Shown: positions 18,201-27,431, counted from the stretch's first letter. The stretch: 50,743 nucleotides of DNA from Methanobrevibacter sp. (GCA_024689425.1 JAILDN010000027.1:1-50743); one strand, 5' to 3'. The notes: generated by a model not told the origin, from the letters alone. Translations and numbers: made by a program.

Positions 18201-19538
18201 ATGGCAGCAGGAAAGCTATTTGGAACCTCTGGAATAAGAGGCAAAATCGGCTCAGAAGTAACTTGTGAACTGGCATTGAATGTGGGAAAATCCTTGGCGA
18301 CTTATCTTGGAAATGCAGGTAAAGTTGTTTTGGGTTATGATACAAGAACCACTAATGAAATGCTTGACCAAGCCATTTGTGCAGGTTTACTTGAAAGCGG
18401 CGTGGATGTAGTAAAAATAGGCATGGTTCCAACCCCTTTGGTTGGTTATGCTTGCGAAAAATTGGACGCTGATGCAGGAGTAATGTTAACAGCATCCCAC
18501 AACCCTTCCCAATATAATGGAATAAAACTTTGGAATAAAAATGGAATGGCATACACCTCCGCTCAAGAAGAGGAAATAGAAAATATTTACAATAACAAGT
18601 TATATGAATCAGTAACCTGGGACAAAGTCGGTTCCGTTTCCGTTAACGAAGAAATTAAAGGGCAATACGTTGATGATTTGGTTAACCTAGTCGACATTAA
18701 ACCTGGTTTAAAAGTAGTAATTGACTGTGCATCCGGTGCTGGAAGTGAAATATCACCTTTAGTATTTAGAAAAGCAGGATGCGAAGTAACAACCCTAAAT
18801 TCACAACCTGACGGATTTTTCCCTGGAAGAAACCCTGAACCAAATGCTGAAAACCTAGGAAACCTAATGAAAACGGTTGTAGCTATTGGGGCAGATTTGG
18901 GAATTGCCCATGATGGTGATGCGGACCGTATGATAACTGTTGATGAGGAAGGTAATATTTCACCATTCGACTCTCTATTGGCATTGATTTCAAAAGAATT
19001 CGAAGGAGACATTGTAACAACTGTCGATGCGGGATTATGTATGGATGAATCAGTTGAAGGGAAAGTTTTAAGAACTCCTGTAGGGGATGTGAACGTGGCT
19101 GAAGTAATCATAAAAGAAAATGCTGCATTTGGTGGTGAACCTTCCGGAACTTGGTTGCATCCTGACTTCTGTATGTGTCCTGATGGAATATTGTCCGGTC
19201 TTAGAATGGCCGAATTAGTTTCTAAAAAAGGCAAATTGTCCAAATTGCTTGCAGAAATCCCGTCTTATCCAAATATCCGTGAAAAAATCATTTGTTCAAA
19301 AGAAGCAAAAATTAAAGTCATGGAAAATATGGAAGATTTATTGAAAGCAGAATTTACAGACATTCGTGAAATCAATTCTATTGACGGTGTTAGATTAACC
19401 TTTGAAGATGACAGTTGGGTTTTGGTAAGGCCTTCCGGAACTGAAGACTATGTCAGAATCACTTTGGAGTCACGTGATGAGAAAAGGGCTCACGAAATCA
19501 ATGAAATCTGTAAAAAAGTAATAAACGATAATATTTAG
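18201..19538 (+). CDS. glmM: Phosphoglucosamine mutase-type phosphohexomutase (first copy)
   Basis: A 445-residue alpha-D-phosphohexomutase. LFGTSGIRG (GTSG at 8-11) starts the protein. The phosphorylated Ser99 lies in TASHNPSQYNG, and the metal loop is DGDADR (238-243). The sugar-binding loop is GGEPSGT, and the phosphate loop RPSGTEDYVRI is C-terminal. It converts GlcN-6-P to GlcN-1-P for UDP-GlcNAc synthesis or a related hexose. A second copy with a different sugar loop (GEENGG) lies at 25310-26674. Operon with apgM. The stop is followed at once by a hairpin terminator. Confidence 0.88.
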   Translation: MAAGKLFGTSGIRGKIGSEVTCELALNVGKSLATYLGNAGKVVLGYDTRTTNEMLDQAICAGLLESGVDVVKIGMVPTPLVGYACEKLDADAGVMLTASHNPSQYNGIKLWNKNGMAYTSAQEEEIENIYNNKLYESVTWDKVGSVSVNEEIKGQYVDDLVNLVDIKPGLKVVIDCASGAGSEISPLVFRKAGCEVTTLNSQPDGFFPGRNPEPNAENLGNLMKTVVAIGADLGIAHDGDADRMITVDEEGNISPFDSLLALISKEFEGDIVTTVDAGLCMDESVEGKVLRTPVGDVNVAEVIIKENAAFGGEPSGTWLHPDFCMCPDGILSGLRMAELVSKKGKLSKLLAEIPSYPNIREKIICSKEAKIKVMENMEDLLKAEFTDIREINSIDGVRLTFEDDSWVLVRPSGTEDYVRITLESRDEKRAHEINEICKKVINDNI

Positions 19539-19539
19539 G

Positions 19540-19570
19540 GATGAATTTTCATCTCAAAATTCTTTTTTTT
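19540..19570 (+). terminator. Hairpin plus U-tract terminator after glmM
   Basis: GATGAA-TT-TTCATC (19540-19553) starts 2 bp after the stop, and eight T follow at 19563-19570. Confidence 0.6.
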
Positions 19571-19625
19571 AATAATTTTTTTAAACTCTCATTACAGAGG
19601 AACATTGCTTTTATTAGGAATCTAT

Positions 19626-19948
19626 TTTGATTATACTACTGGTGAAGTTCTTAGGTTTAAAACAGGTAAATCTGATGAAGTTAGGTTATCTTTTGAAGAT
19701 GGGAATTTGAGGGAATCACGTTGCATCTCTGCATAATCATCCATCAAATGTTTTTTCACCTCCTTCAGGTAAAAATTTTGGTAAAAACCAATGTAGCCGT
19801 AGAAGAATATTACTCCCGAAGCTATTAAGGTAGCTCATGTTAATAAAAGGGATTCAACCGTATTTCTGGAAAAGATAGGTTTTATTATTTCTATAAATTA
19901 ATGGGTATGGACATTGAATACGACGAAATATTTCCAGAAATCGATTAA
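19626..19948 (+). pseudogene. Decayed gene remnant with an HNHPS motif
   Basis: The 525 bp between glmM and rubredoxin hold protein-like fragments in different frames. From 19626 one reads FDYTTGEVLRFKTGKSDEVR and on to ISA, then a stop. Adding one base there gives SAHNHPSNVFSPPSGKNFG. Further down TNVAVEEYYSRSY ends at a stop, and the final piece DRFYYFYKLMGMDIEYDEIF runs to a TAA at 19946. The HNHP-containing C-terminal domain is familiar from phage head-morphogenesis-type and MPN/JAB-like proteins. It appears to be a mobile-element gene that has lost its start and gained at least two frameshifts. The family is a guess. Confidence 0.5.
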
Positions 19949-20034
19949 TTTTTAATATTTAATTATGAGTACACAAGGCATTTCATTAATAAGAAAAATC
20001 CACTAAAAAAAGAAGTTAATAAAAGGTTTTAACT

Positions 20035-20073
20035 AATAAAAAAATAAAAAGTTAGAAGAAGAGTTATTCTTCT
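20035..20073 (-). terminator. Hairpin plus U-tract terminator overlapping the rubredoxin stop
   Basis: AGAAGAA (20054-20060) pairs with TTCTTCT (20067-20073) around the stop codon in the loop. On the minus strand a long T-rich run (20035-20051) follows. Confidence 0.55.
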
Positions 20074-20231
20074 TCTGCGATAAATGCTTCAATTCCGAGA
20101 GCTGCACATTCTGGGCAAACCCAATCGTCCGGCATGTCTGCAGGAGTTGCTCCAGCAGGAATGTTGTATGCAGGATCTCCTTTTTCTGTATCAAATCTGT
20201 ATTCACAGTGTAAACAAACATATATAGTCAT
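20064..20231 (-). CDS. Rubredoxin
   Basis: A 55-residue protein on the minus strand, too short for many gene finders. It begins MTIYVCLHCEYRFD. Four Cys (6, 9, 39, 42) form two CxxC knuckles that bind one iron. GDPAYNIPAGATPADMPDDWVC is nearly consensus rubredoxin. The C-terminus is an acidic EEE. A strong AAGGAGAT ribosome site lies before the ATG. In strict anaerobes rubredoxin passes electrons to rubrerythrin, flavodiiron proteins or superoxide reductase in oxygen defence. The partner gene is not in this window. Confidence 0.93.
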   Translation of the reverse strand: MTIYVCLHCEYRFDTEKGDPAYNIPAGATPADMPDDWVCPECAALGIEAFIAEEE

Positions 20232-20396
20232 TTTTATATCTCCTTATTTTTTTATCAGCATTGCTAATATAATTTTAATTGTATTGATTATATTATTTAT
20301 AATTAGTTATTTAACATCAAAACTTATTATATTAATATATTAGAAAAAACATAATATTTTACAATAATTTTTTTTAATTTATAAGGGGTAATAAAA

Positions 20397-21680
20397 TTGA
20401 AAGCAATAATTTTAAGCGCTGGTGAAGGTTCAAGGATGAGGCCATTAACACTTACAAAGCCTAAAACAATGTTGCCAGTTGCAGGAAAGCCAATTATTCA
20501 ATATAATATAGAAGCATTGAAAGATAATGGAATAACAGATATCCTTTTAATTGTCCGTTATAAAGAAGAAATAGTCAGAGATTATTTCGGTGATGGTTCT
20601 GAATTTGGCGTAAATATTACTTATAAAAGACAAAAGGACTTTTTAGGAACTGCAAATGCTATTTCCTATGGTGAAGACTTTATAGAAGATAGTTTAATTG
20701 TTTTAAATGGGGACATTATTTTAGATAATGATATTATCCATGAAATAATCGAAAAGTACAATGATTTAAAACCGGACACATTGATGGTTTTAACTGAAGT
20801 GGAAAACCCTTCTGCTTTTGGTGTTGTTGAAATCAAAGACGGAAACATCAAAAACATTGTAGAAAAGCCTAAATTGGAAGATGCTCCAAGCAATTTGGTT
20901 AATACTGGAATTTATGTTTTCAACAAAGATATTTTCAGCAAAATCGAAAAAACAGAAATCTCCGAAAGGGGTGAATATGAAATCACAGACTCTGTTAGTA
21001 TGCAAATTGCTGAGGGCAAAAAAGTCATTGGCCATAAAACAGACAAGGACTGGATTGATGTCGGAAGGCCATGGGAGCTTATTGAAGTTAATGAAGAGCT
21101 CATAGGTAAATTAAAAACCAAAATCAAAGGTAAAGTTGAAAATGGAGCTCATATTCATGGTGAACTTTATTTGGGTGAAGGAAGTGTTATTAAAGCGGGA
21201 GTTTACATTGAAGGTAATGTTTACATAGGTAAAAACTGTGATGTCGGTCCTAATTGTTATATTCGTGGTAACACTTATTTCGGTGATAATGTCCATGTTG
21301 GAAATGCTGTCGAGATTAAAAACTCAATCATCATGGAAAACACTAATGTAAGCCATTTAAGTTATGTTGGAGACTCTGTAATTGGATCTAACTGTAATGT
21401 TGCAGCAGGAACCAACATTGCTAATTTACGTTTTGATAATGCAAATATTAAAACAAAAATTAAAGATTCAATGGAAGATAGTGGAAGACGTAAACTTGGA
21501 GCCATTATTGGAGACTCTGTAAAGACAGGTATTAACTCAAGTTTTTCACCAGGAGTTAAAGTGGGTTCAAATTCTACTATTGGATCTAATGTTTTGTTAT
21601 ATGAAGATTTACCTTCAGATACAAGAGTATTATTAAAACAAAATCATATAATTCAAGATAAAAAGAAAGAAAAGAAATAA
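20397..21680 (+). CDS. glmU: Bifunctional sugar-1-phosphate nucleotidylyltransferase/acetyltransferase, archaeal GlmU
   Basis: A 427-residue protein. The N-terminal nucleotidyltransferase domain begins MKAIILSAGEGSRMRPLTLT, with KTMLPVAGKPI binding the sugar phosphate. From about residue 245 a left-handed beta-helix of hexapeptide repeats (ENGAHI, GSVIKAGVYI, DNVHVGNAV) forms the acetyltransferase. This is the archaeal GlmU arrangement that makes UDP-GlcNAc from GlcN-1-P. The start is TTG behind AAGGGGTAA. First gene of a five-gene operon running to 25161. Confidence 0.85.
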   Translation: MKAIILSAGEGSRMRPLTLTKPKTMLPVAGKPIIQYNIEALKDNGITDILLIVRYKEEIVRDYFGDGSEFGVNITYKRQKDFLGTANAISYGEDFIEDSLIVLNGDIILDNDIIHEIIEKYNDLKPDTLMVLTEVENPSAFGVVEIKDGNIKNIVEKPKLEDAPSNLVNTGIYVFNKDIFSKIEKTEISERGEYEITDSVSMQIAEGKKVIGHKTDKDWIDVGRPWELIEVNEELIGKLKTKIKGKVENGAHIHGELYLGEGSVIKAGVYIEGNVYIGKNCDVGPNCYIRGNTYFGDNVHVGNAVEIKNSIIMENTNVSHLSYVGDSVIGSNCNVAAGTNIANLRFDNANIKTKIKDSMEDSGRRKLGAIIGDSVKTGINSSFSPGVKVGSNSTIGSNVLLYEDLPSDTRVLLKQNHIIQDKKKEKK

Positions 21681-21703
21681 TTAATTTATAAACTAGTGAT
21701 ATT

Positions 21704-22186
21704 ATGGAAAATAAAAAAGACTCTATTGTAATATGTCCTGGTGCTCAAGTACTTGGTGATGTTGAACTTGGCGAAAATGTTTCTATCTGGCATGGCGCTG
21801 TAGTAAGAGGGGATACGGCTCCAATCAAAATAGGAAATAATTCTAATGTGCAGGATAATTGTGTAGTTCACTGTTCTAAAGATTTTCCAACAGTGATTAA
21901 GGATAATGTTTCAGTTGGTCATGGTGCAGTTGTCCATGGATGTACTTTAGAGGATAATGTTCTGGTTGGAATGAATGCAACAATTTTAAACGGAGCTAAA
22001 ATAGGTAAAAATTCCATCGTTGGCGCAGGCGCCGTTGTAAGTGAAGGAAAAGAATTTCCTGAAAATAGTTTGATTTTAGGCGTTCCGGCAAGATTAGTTA
22101 AAGAAGTAACTCCTAAGCAGATTCAACATATCCAAGATAATGCTGATAATTATGTTAAACTTTCTAAACAGTATAAGGAAGATTAA
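21704..22186 (+). CDS. Gamma-carbonic anhydrase family protein
   Basis: A 160-residue left-handed beta-helix protein. The zinc ligands are the His in CVVHCSKDF and the two His in VGHGAVVHGC, which match the three-His pattern of the Cam/YrdA family. VRGDTAPIKIGNNSNVQDN is the conserved rim. It is shorter than true Cam and lacks the acidic loop, as in the CamH/YrdA subgroup, so carbonic anhydrase activity is likely but not certain. In an operon between glmU and hisC. Confidence 0.8.
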   Translation: MENKKDSIVICPGAQVLGDVELGENVSIWHGAVVRGDTAPIKIGNNSNVQDNCVVHCSKDFPTVIKDNVSVGHGAVVHGCTLEDNVLVGMNATILNGAKIGKNSIVGAGAVVSEGKEFPENSLILGVPARLVKEVTPKQIQHIQDNADNYVKLSKQYKED

Positions 22187-22189
22187 ATT

Positions 22190-23290
22190 ATGAAACCAAG
22201 ACAGATTGTTAGTGATATGGACTCATATGTCCCTGGAAGATCACAAGATGAAATTGCCGCTGAATTCGGATTAAAAAAAGAGGATATTATTAAATTGGGA
22301 TCTAATGAAAACCCATGGGGTCCATCTCCAAAAGCTATTGAAGCAATTGAAAAGGAATCTCAATTTATTAACAGATACCCGGAATCCCAATTAAAAGAAG
22401 TGGTAAGTCTAGCGGCGAATTATGCTGGTGTTAAGGATTCTCAAGTTATTATAGGTGGGGACGGCGCAGATGAAATCATAGACGTTTTAGCAAAAACCTT
22501 CATCGAGCCGGGTGATGAATTCATAGTTCCATTGCCATCTTATATGTACTATGAGTATCTGTTAAAGCAATATGGTGCTACTCCGGTTTATGCTAAATGG
22601 GATTTGGATAAAAATGCTTTAGATGTCCAATCAGTTTTTGATTGCATCACGCCAAAAACTAAAATGATATTTTTATGCAGCCCTAATAACCCTACAGGCA
22701 CTTTAATCGATAAAAAAGATTTAATTGAAATAGCAAGCAAAAATCCAGACATTCTAATTGTTATTGATGAAGCTTATTTTGAATATTCAGAAGTAACTAA
22801 TAAGGATTTGATTGATGAATATGATAACATTTTCATCATCAGAACAATGTCTAAAGTTTTAGGTCTTGCAGGGATGAGAATCGGTTATGGTCTTTCCTGC
22901 GAAGAGATTATAGAGTATATGCATAGGATTAAACCGGTATTTTCTCTAACAAGATTATCTTATGTTGCAGCCGTAAATACCTTTTTAGATAAGGATTATA
23001 TTGAAAGGTCAATTAAAGAAGGTATTGAAAGCAGAGACTTCTTAATTGAAGAATTGTCAAAAATCGATTCATTAAATGTATTTCCTTCAAAATCTAATTT
23101 TATTTTAATTGGAGTTAAGGATACAGGTTACACTGCAGCCGAAATTACACGTGAATTCATGAAAAGAGGAATCATCGTACGTGACTGCACTTCATTTAAA
23201 GGATTGGATGAATATTGGATTAGGATTAGTATTTGTACAATGGAAGAAAATAAAAAATTTATTGAGATTGTTCATGAGGTAGTAGAATAA
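22190..23290 (+). CDS. hisC: Histidinol-phosphate aminotransferase
   Basis: A 366-residue class I/II PLP aminotransferase. It begins with [33 protein letters not shown] binds substrate, CSPNNPTGT and [10 protein letters not shown] bind the cofactor, and the Schiff-base Lys lies in [17 protein letters not shown]. It acts in histidine synthesis and possibly on aromatic 2-oxoacids. The next gene starts at the last base of its stop codon (TAATG), so the two are translationally coupled. Confidence 0.88.
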   Translation: MKPRQIVSDMDSYVPGRSQDEIAAEFGLKKEDIIKLGSNENPWGPSPKAIEAIEKESQFINRYPESQLKEVVSLAANYAGVKDSQVIIGGDGADEIIDVLAKTFIEPGDEFIVPLPSYMYYEYLLKQYGATPVYAKWDLDKNALDVQSVFDCITPKTKMIFLCSPNNPTGTLIDKKDLIEIASKNPDILIVIDEAYFEYSEVTNKDLIDEYDNIFIIRTMSKVLGLAGMRIGYGLSCEEIIEYMHRIKPVFSLTRLSYVAAVNTFLDKDYIERSIKEGIESRDFLIEELSKIDSLNVFPSKSNFILIGVKDTGYTAAEITREFMKRGIIVRDCTSFKGLDEYWIRISICTMEENKKFIEIVHEVVE

Positions 23291-24000
23291 TGTATGTAGG
23301 TGGAACGTTAATATCTTCAGTCGAGTTTCATGGAAACATGTCAATTGTAATTTTCATGTCCAAATGCCCTCTTACTTGCAGATATTGTCATAATGTCGAA
23401 TTATTGGAGGATAATACGGAAAAATCTTTTGAGGAAGTTAAAGCTGACATTGATCATGCTGCTGATTTTATTGATGCCGTTGTATTGTCTGGTGGCGAAC
23501 CATTAATGCAATTGGATGCACTTATAGAAATTTTGACTTATGTCAAGAGCATTAATCTTAAAACAAAATTGGATACGAGCGGAATTTATCCCGAAAAAAT
23601 TGAAAAGTTATTGGAATTGGAATTGTTGGACTTTGTATCCCTGGATATCAAAGCGCCTTTTGAAAAATATAGGAAAGTAACTGGAGCCAATGTAGGTTCA
23701 CAAGTTAAAAAATCAATGAAACTCTTAAACAGTGACCCTAATGTTCATTTGGAAGTTAGAACAACATATGTTCCAACATTACACACTAAAAAGGATATTA
23801 AAAATCTTGTGATGGATGTTGAAGGTGATATTTACACTATTCAACAATTCAGAAATAAGAATGTTTTAGATCCTGCTTTGGAAAAGGTGGAAGTTCCAAA
23901 TCCTCATGATTTAACAAAACTTGCAAAGGAGATTAAACCATTTTTTGATGGTGTTGTTAAAGTTAAAACTGCAGAATTTGGAGAACAAGTTATAGAATAG
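23290..24000 (+). CDS. Radical SAM protein, anaerobic ribonucleotide reductase activase-like (NrdG2 type)
   Basis: A 236-residue radical SAM protein. Cys26, Cys30 and Cys33 in KCPLTCRYCHN form the Cx3Cx2C motif for the 4Fe-4S cluster, and LSGGEPLMQ is the SAM-binding GGE motif. It fits the family annotated as anaerobic ribonucleoside-triphosphate reductase activating protein (TIGR02495). No nrdD lies nearby, so the target could be another glycyl radical enzyme. Coupled to hisC; the TPR gene follows by 24 bp. Confidence 0.8.
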   Translation: MYVGGTLISSVEFHGNMSIVIFMSKCPLTCRYCHNVELLEDNTEKSFEEVKADIDHAADFIDAVVLSGGEPLMQLDALIEILTYVKSINLKTKLDTSGIYPEKIEKLLELELLDFVSLDIKAPFEKYRKVTGANVGSQVKKSMKLLNSDPNVHLEVRTTYVPTLHTKKDIKNLVMDVEGDIYTIQQFRNKNVLDPALEKVEVPNPHDLTKLAKEIKPFFDGVVKVKTAEFGEQVIE

Positions 24001-24024
24001 ATTAATTAGAGGAGGCCAAAAAAT

Positions 24025-25161
24025 ATGCCAATTTTATCATTTTCAAGTAATGATATAGATGTTATTACGGGTAAAAAAAGAAGAACTATCCGTAAACTTT
24101 GGAAAACTCCTCTTAAAAAAGGTGACAGATTATACTGTTATTGGAATTTAGTTTCAAAAGAAAAAATGAAAATTTTTGAAGCTATTGTTACTGATGTTGA
24201 AGATATCTCTTTTGAGGAAATCATTGGCAATGATGAAATAGCGCGTGAAGAAGGTTTTAAAGATTCTGATGAAATGCTGAAAGAGTTTAAAAAAATGTAT
24301 GGTGGACGTGTCGATGCATCTGATAAATTCCAAATTATTTATTTTGAAAAATTAGACATTGATGATTGGAAAGGGGATAAAATCGATGAAAAATCAATGA
24401 TTACAAAAAGGGCAGATATTCTTTTTGACAGTGGTAAATTCGATAAATCAACAATGTGTTATGATGCTGCTTTAAGAATTGATCCGCAGGATATTTATTT
24501 ATTGAATAAGCAAGGAGATAACCTTTCAAGGTTGGGAAAATTTGAAGAAGCTATTGATTGTTATGATAAGGCTTTATCTATCGAACCTGCCAATGAATAT
24601 ATCTTAAATAATAAAGCTATTGCTCTTTTAAACTCTGGAAGGTTGGAAGAAGCTTTAAAGGTAAGTACCATTGCATATAATTTCTCTCCAAGTAGCCCTA
24701 TAGTTTTATACTGGAGAGGTTTTATTTTAGAGGTTTTAGGTGAATATGATAAGGCATTAAGGGTTTATGACAAGCTCATTGTTATTGATAATGAAAACCC
24801 TGAAGTATGGAATGCTAGAGGAAACCTTTTAACTGATATGGGTCGTTTGGAGGATGCTATCGAATCATTTGATAAGGCTGTTGAGGTTTGTTTGGATGAT
24901 TCTGAAATGGATGCCGAAGCAATCAATAGGATGGGCAATGCTTACATTGATTTGGGCAAACTTGATGAGGCTCTCGATTGTTTTAATACAGCAATTTCAC
25001 TAGAAAAATATAATACTGATTTTTTATTAAATAAGGGTGTTGTATTAATGGAGTTGGGCAAATTTGAAGAAGCTGTAGATAGTTTCAATAAAGTTTTGCT
25101 TAGAAACCCGGACAATGAAGACGCATTTTTCTTAAAAGAAGAATGTCTTGATAACTTCTAA
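24025..25161 (+). CDS. ASCH domain - TPR repeat fusion protein
   Basis: A 378-residue protein. Residues 1 to about 112 look like an ASCH domain (SNDIDVITGKKRRTIRK..., then PLKKGDRLYCYW and DVEDISFEEI), a PUA-like fold linked to RNA binding. From about residue 125 five or six tetratricopeptide repeats follow, with typical phrases such as LGKFEEAIDCYDKALSIEP and MGRLEDAIESFDKAVEV. No signal peptide. Last gene of the glmU operon, preceded by GAGGAGG. Function unknown; an RNA- or nucleotide-sensing scaffold is inferred. Confidence 0.75.
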   Translation: MPILSFSSNDIDVITGKKRRTIRKLWKTPLKKGDRLYCYWNLVSKEKMKIFEAIVTDVEDISFEEIIGNDEIAREEGFKDSDEMLKEFKKMYGGRVDASDKFQIIYFEKLDIDDWKGDKIDEKSMITKRADILFDSGKFDKSTMCYDAALRIDPQDIYLLNKQGDNLSRLGKFEEAIDCYDKALSIEPANEYILNNKAIALLNSGRLEEALKVSTIAYNFSPSSPIVLYWRGFILEVLGEYDKALRVYDKLIVIDNENPEVWNARGNLLTDMGRLEDAIESFDKAVEVCLDDSEMDAEAINRMGNAYIDLGKLDEALDCFNTAISLEKYNTDFLLNKGVVLMELGKFEEAVDSFNKVLLRNPDNEDAFFLKEECLDNF

Positions 25162-25268
25162 TCTACATGCTACTATAATTTTTATTATTTTTATATTCTG
25201 AAAACCATTATTTTAAAAAAAGAGTTAATTATTTTAATGGTTTTGATATAAACATCTATTTTAATTCA

Positions 25269-25307
25269 TCAAAAAAGTAAAATTATTGAAGTAATAATTA
25301 CTTCAAT
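25269..25307 (-). terminator. Hairpin plus U-tract terminator after the second phosphohexomutase
   Basis: ATTGAAGTAAT-A-ATTACTTCAAT (25285-25307) is a perfect 23-bp palindrome 2 bp beyond the stop of the minus-strand gene. A T-rich run on that strand follows (25269-25284). Confidence 0.65.
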
Positions 25308-25309
25308 TT

Positions 25310-26674
25310 CTATTCTTTGTATTTTTTAATTAAGCCAAGACCCCACTCGGTCATTTCATCAGCTTTATCTTGTGAATCACTTTCAGCAAAGCATCTGAAA
25401 ATTGGTTCAGTACCTGAAGGCCTAATAATAACCCAACCGTCTTCTTTTAAGATTTTAACACCATCAGTCAAATCTAATTCAAAATCAGTTGTAGTTTTAA
25501 TTTCTTCAGCAATATTGTCCATGACATTTTGTTTTTGATCATCAGGACATTCAATTTTAGTTTTGCTTGCATAATAAACTGGAAGTTCAGATACTAACTC
25601 AGACAATGTTTTTTTCTCTAAAGCCAAAGTTTCTAAAATTTTAGCAACGGTCATTACAGCATCTCTTCCATAAACAAAGTCTGGGAAAATTAAACCTCCG
25701 TTTTCTTCTCCACCAAACAAACCATCTTTTTCATGCAATTCACGTGCAACAAGCAAATCTCCAACGGCAGTAGCTATTACCTCGCCATTGTATTCATCAG
25801 CAATATCATAAATTGCCTGGGAGGTTGCAACAGTAGTAACTATAATTCCGCCGCCATTTTCCTTAAGCATTTGCTTTTCAACAAGTGTGAAGGTCTTATC
25901 TCCTAAAACGAAGTTTCCGTTCTCATCAATACAGATGGTTCTGTCAGCATCACCGTCATGGGCAAGACCAATATCTGCACCCAATTCTTTTACAACACTA
26001 ATTAATTCCTGCAGATTTTCTTCAATCGGTTCAGGGTCACGGCCTGGGAAAAATCCATCAGCCTGACAGTTGAGGGTTGTTACATCACATCCCAATTTGC
26101 GGATTAAATATGGTGCAGTATAAGAACCGGCACCGGAGCCGCAATCAACAACAACTTTTAAATTAGCTTGTCTGATGGCTTCTGCATCAACATTGGCGAT
26201 TGCTTCATCGATATATTCATCAATTATCTTGTCATTATGGTATATTTGGCCTATTTCATTCCATGCAGCTCTTTTTGGTTCGCCGTCAAAATATAATTCT
26301 TCAATAGCCAAATCCATTTCATCAGGAATTCCAATACCATATTCATCTAAAAACTTAATTCCATTATATTTTGGAGGGTTGTGTGAAGCGGTAATCATTA
26401 CTCCACCATCGTAATATTTGCGAACTGCATACTGGACGCCTGGTGTTGGTAGGATTCCTAAATCCACAACATCACAGCCTGATGATAAAAGTCCCGCTTT
26501 TACAGCTTCAATTAACATTGGACTTGAGGTTCTAGTATCTCCACCAACTGCAACAGTACCCTGAATTTGAGTTCCATAACATGCAGCTAATCTAGCAGCG
26601 AATTCTGGTGTTAATACATCATTTGCAGTTCTTCTAACACCAAAAGTACCGAATAATCTTTTTTCTTTTGACAT
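25310..26674 (-). CDS. Phosphohexomutase, second copy (phosphoglucosamine mutase-like)
   Basis: A 454-residue alpha-D-phosphohexomutase paralogue of the glmM at 18201. The phosphorylated Ser97 (TASHNPPKYNG), the DGDADR metal loop and RPSGTEPIFR are intact. Two differences stand out. The N-terminal motif is GTFG (9-12) rather than GTSG, and the sugar loop is GEENGG rather than GEPSG, as in archaeal phosphomannomutase/phosphoglucomutase-like members. The two copies may therefore divide GlcN-1-P and Man/Glc-1-P synthesis. Convergent with the glmU operon; ends in a palindromic terminator. Confidence 0.85.
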   Translation of the reverse strand: MSKEKRLFGTFGVRRTANDVLTPEFAARLAACYGTQIQGTVAVGGDTRTSSPMLIEAVKAGLLSSGCDVVDLGILPTPGVQYAVRKYYDGGVMITASHNPPKYNGIKFLDEYGIGIPDEMDLAIEELYFDGEPKRAAWNEIGQIYHNDKIIDEYIDEAIANVDAEAIRQANLKVVVDCGSGAGSYTAPYLIRKLGCDVTTLNCQADGFFPGRDPEPIEENLQELISVVKELGADIGLAHDGDADRTICIDENGNFVLGDKTFTLVEKQMLKENGGGIIVTTVATSQAIYDIADEYNGEVIATAVGDLLVARELHEKDGLFGGEENGGLIFPDFVYGRDAVMTVAKILETLALEKKTLSELVSELPVYYASKTKIECPDDQKQNVMDNIAEEIKTTTDFELDLTDGVKILKEDGWVIIRPSGTEPIFRCFAESDSQDKADEMTEWGLGLIKKYKE

Positions 26675-26739
26675 AATAATAAATCCTATAAACTTAATTA
26701 ATACTTACATTTGGTTTTTAATCAATAAATAAGTATTCA

Positions 26740-27138
26740 TTATTCTATTATTTTCAAACTGTCTCCGCCGGATAAAATTATCTCCAACTCACCGTTGTAC
26801 TCAGTAATCTTGCCGACGACATTTACTTTTTTATTTTTAAAATCTTCAATTTCAAAACTATTCGATTGCATTTGGGCTAGTTGGCTTTCAAAAATAACCA
26901 ATGGTATCTGTCCTGTTCCGTCATTAATCGTTAAAAAGTAACTGCTGCCACTGCTTGATGATTTAACGTCGCTAACTACACAATCAATACTGACTTCTTC
27001 ATCAATCATTCCGCGAGTTATATCTTCTATTTTAACTTTTTTGACTTCAATTGTTGGGGTAAACAGAATTAAACCAATCAAACCTATTAATGATGTTATT
27101 AAAGCTATTTTCAATAATTTGTCATCTGTAATTTCCAT
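26740..27138 (-). CDS. Membrane-anchored OB-fold protein
   Basis: A 132-residue protein with one N-terminal transmembrane helix (residues 9-27, IALITSLIGLIGLILF) and an OB-fold domain. SIDCVVSDVKSS, YFLTINDGTGQIPLVIFE and KVNVVGKITEYNGELEIIL are the typical beta-barrel strands of tRNA-anticodon/YhcR-type OB folds. Nucleic acid or ligand binding near the membrane is inferred. No ribosome site is visible, so translation may start on a leaderless mRNA. Confidence 0.65.
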   Translation of the reverse strand: MEITDDKLLKIALITSLIGLIGLILFTPTIEVKKVKIEDITRGMIDEEVSIDCVVSDVKSSSSGSSYFLTINDGTGQIPLVIFESQLAQMQSNSFEIEDFKNKKVNVVGKITEYNGELEIILSGGDSLKIIE

Positions 27139-27360
27139 GTTAGGAGATTTAAATTTAATGTTAATAAATTAGCTAGGATTTCATCGAGTAATATTGTGGG
27201 AGATGGTTATACTGTGGGAGAATATGAAAAATCGAGAATGATTAAAAATCAAAGATATATTATTTAAGAACAATTTTCTCACATAATTATAATTTTTCTA
27301 TTCTAAAACAATATTATGATAAAATAAGAATTTTAATCGCTTTAAAATTGTAATAAATTA

Positions 27361-27368
27361 TTTATATT
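27361..27368 (+). promoter_or_regulatory. TATA box for the small-peptide transcript
   Basis: TTTATATT, with a possible start site near 27390. A second AT-rich box (TTTAATATATT, from about 27374) could shift the start some 12 bp downstream. Confidence 0.4.
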
Positions 27369-27431
27369 CATTTATTTAATATATTAAATGAAAACATCCC
27401 TCCAAATATTTTGGTTATGTTATGGGGTCAT

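Noticed and set aside
19550-20060. CRISPR array or tandem repeats in the larger gaps
   Set aside because: No regularly spaced repeats of 20-40 bp were seen here or anywhere in the window.
20033-20221. 62-residue minus-strand frame overlapping rubredoxin
   Set aside because: Shadow frame of the rubredoxin gene, which has the four Cys ligands and the ribosome site.
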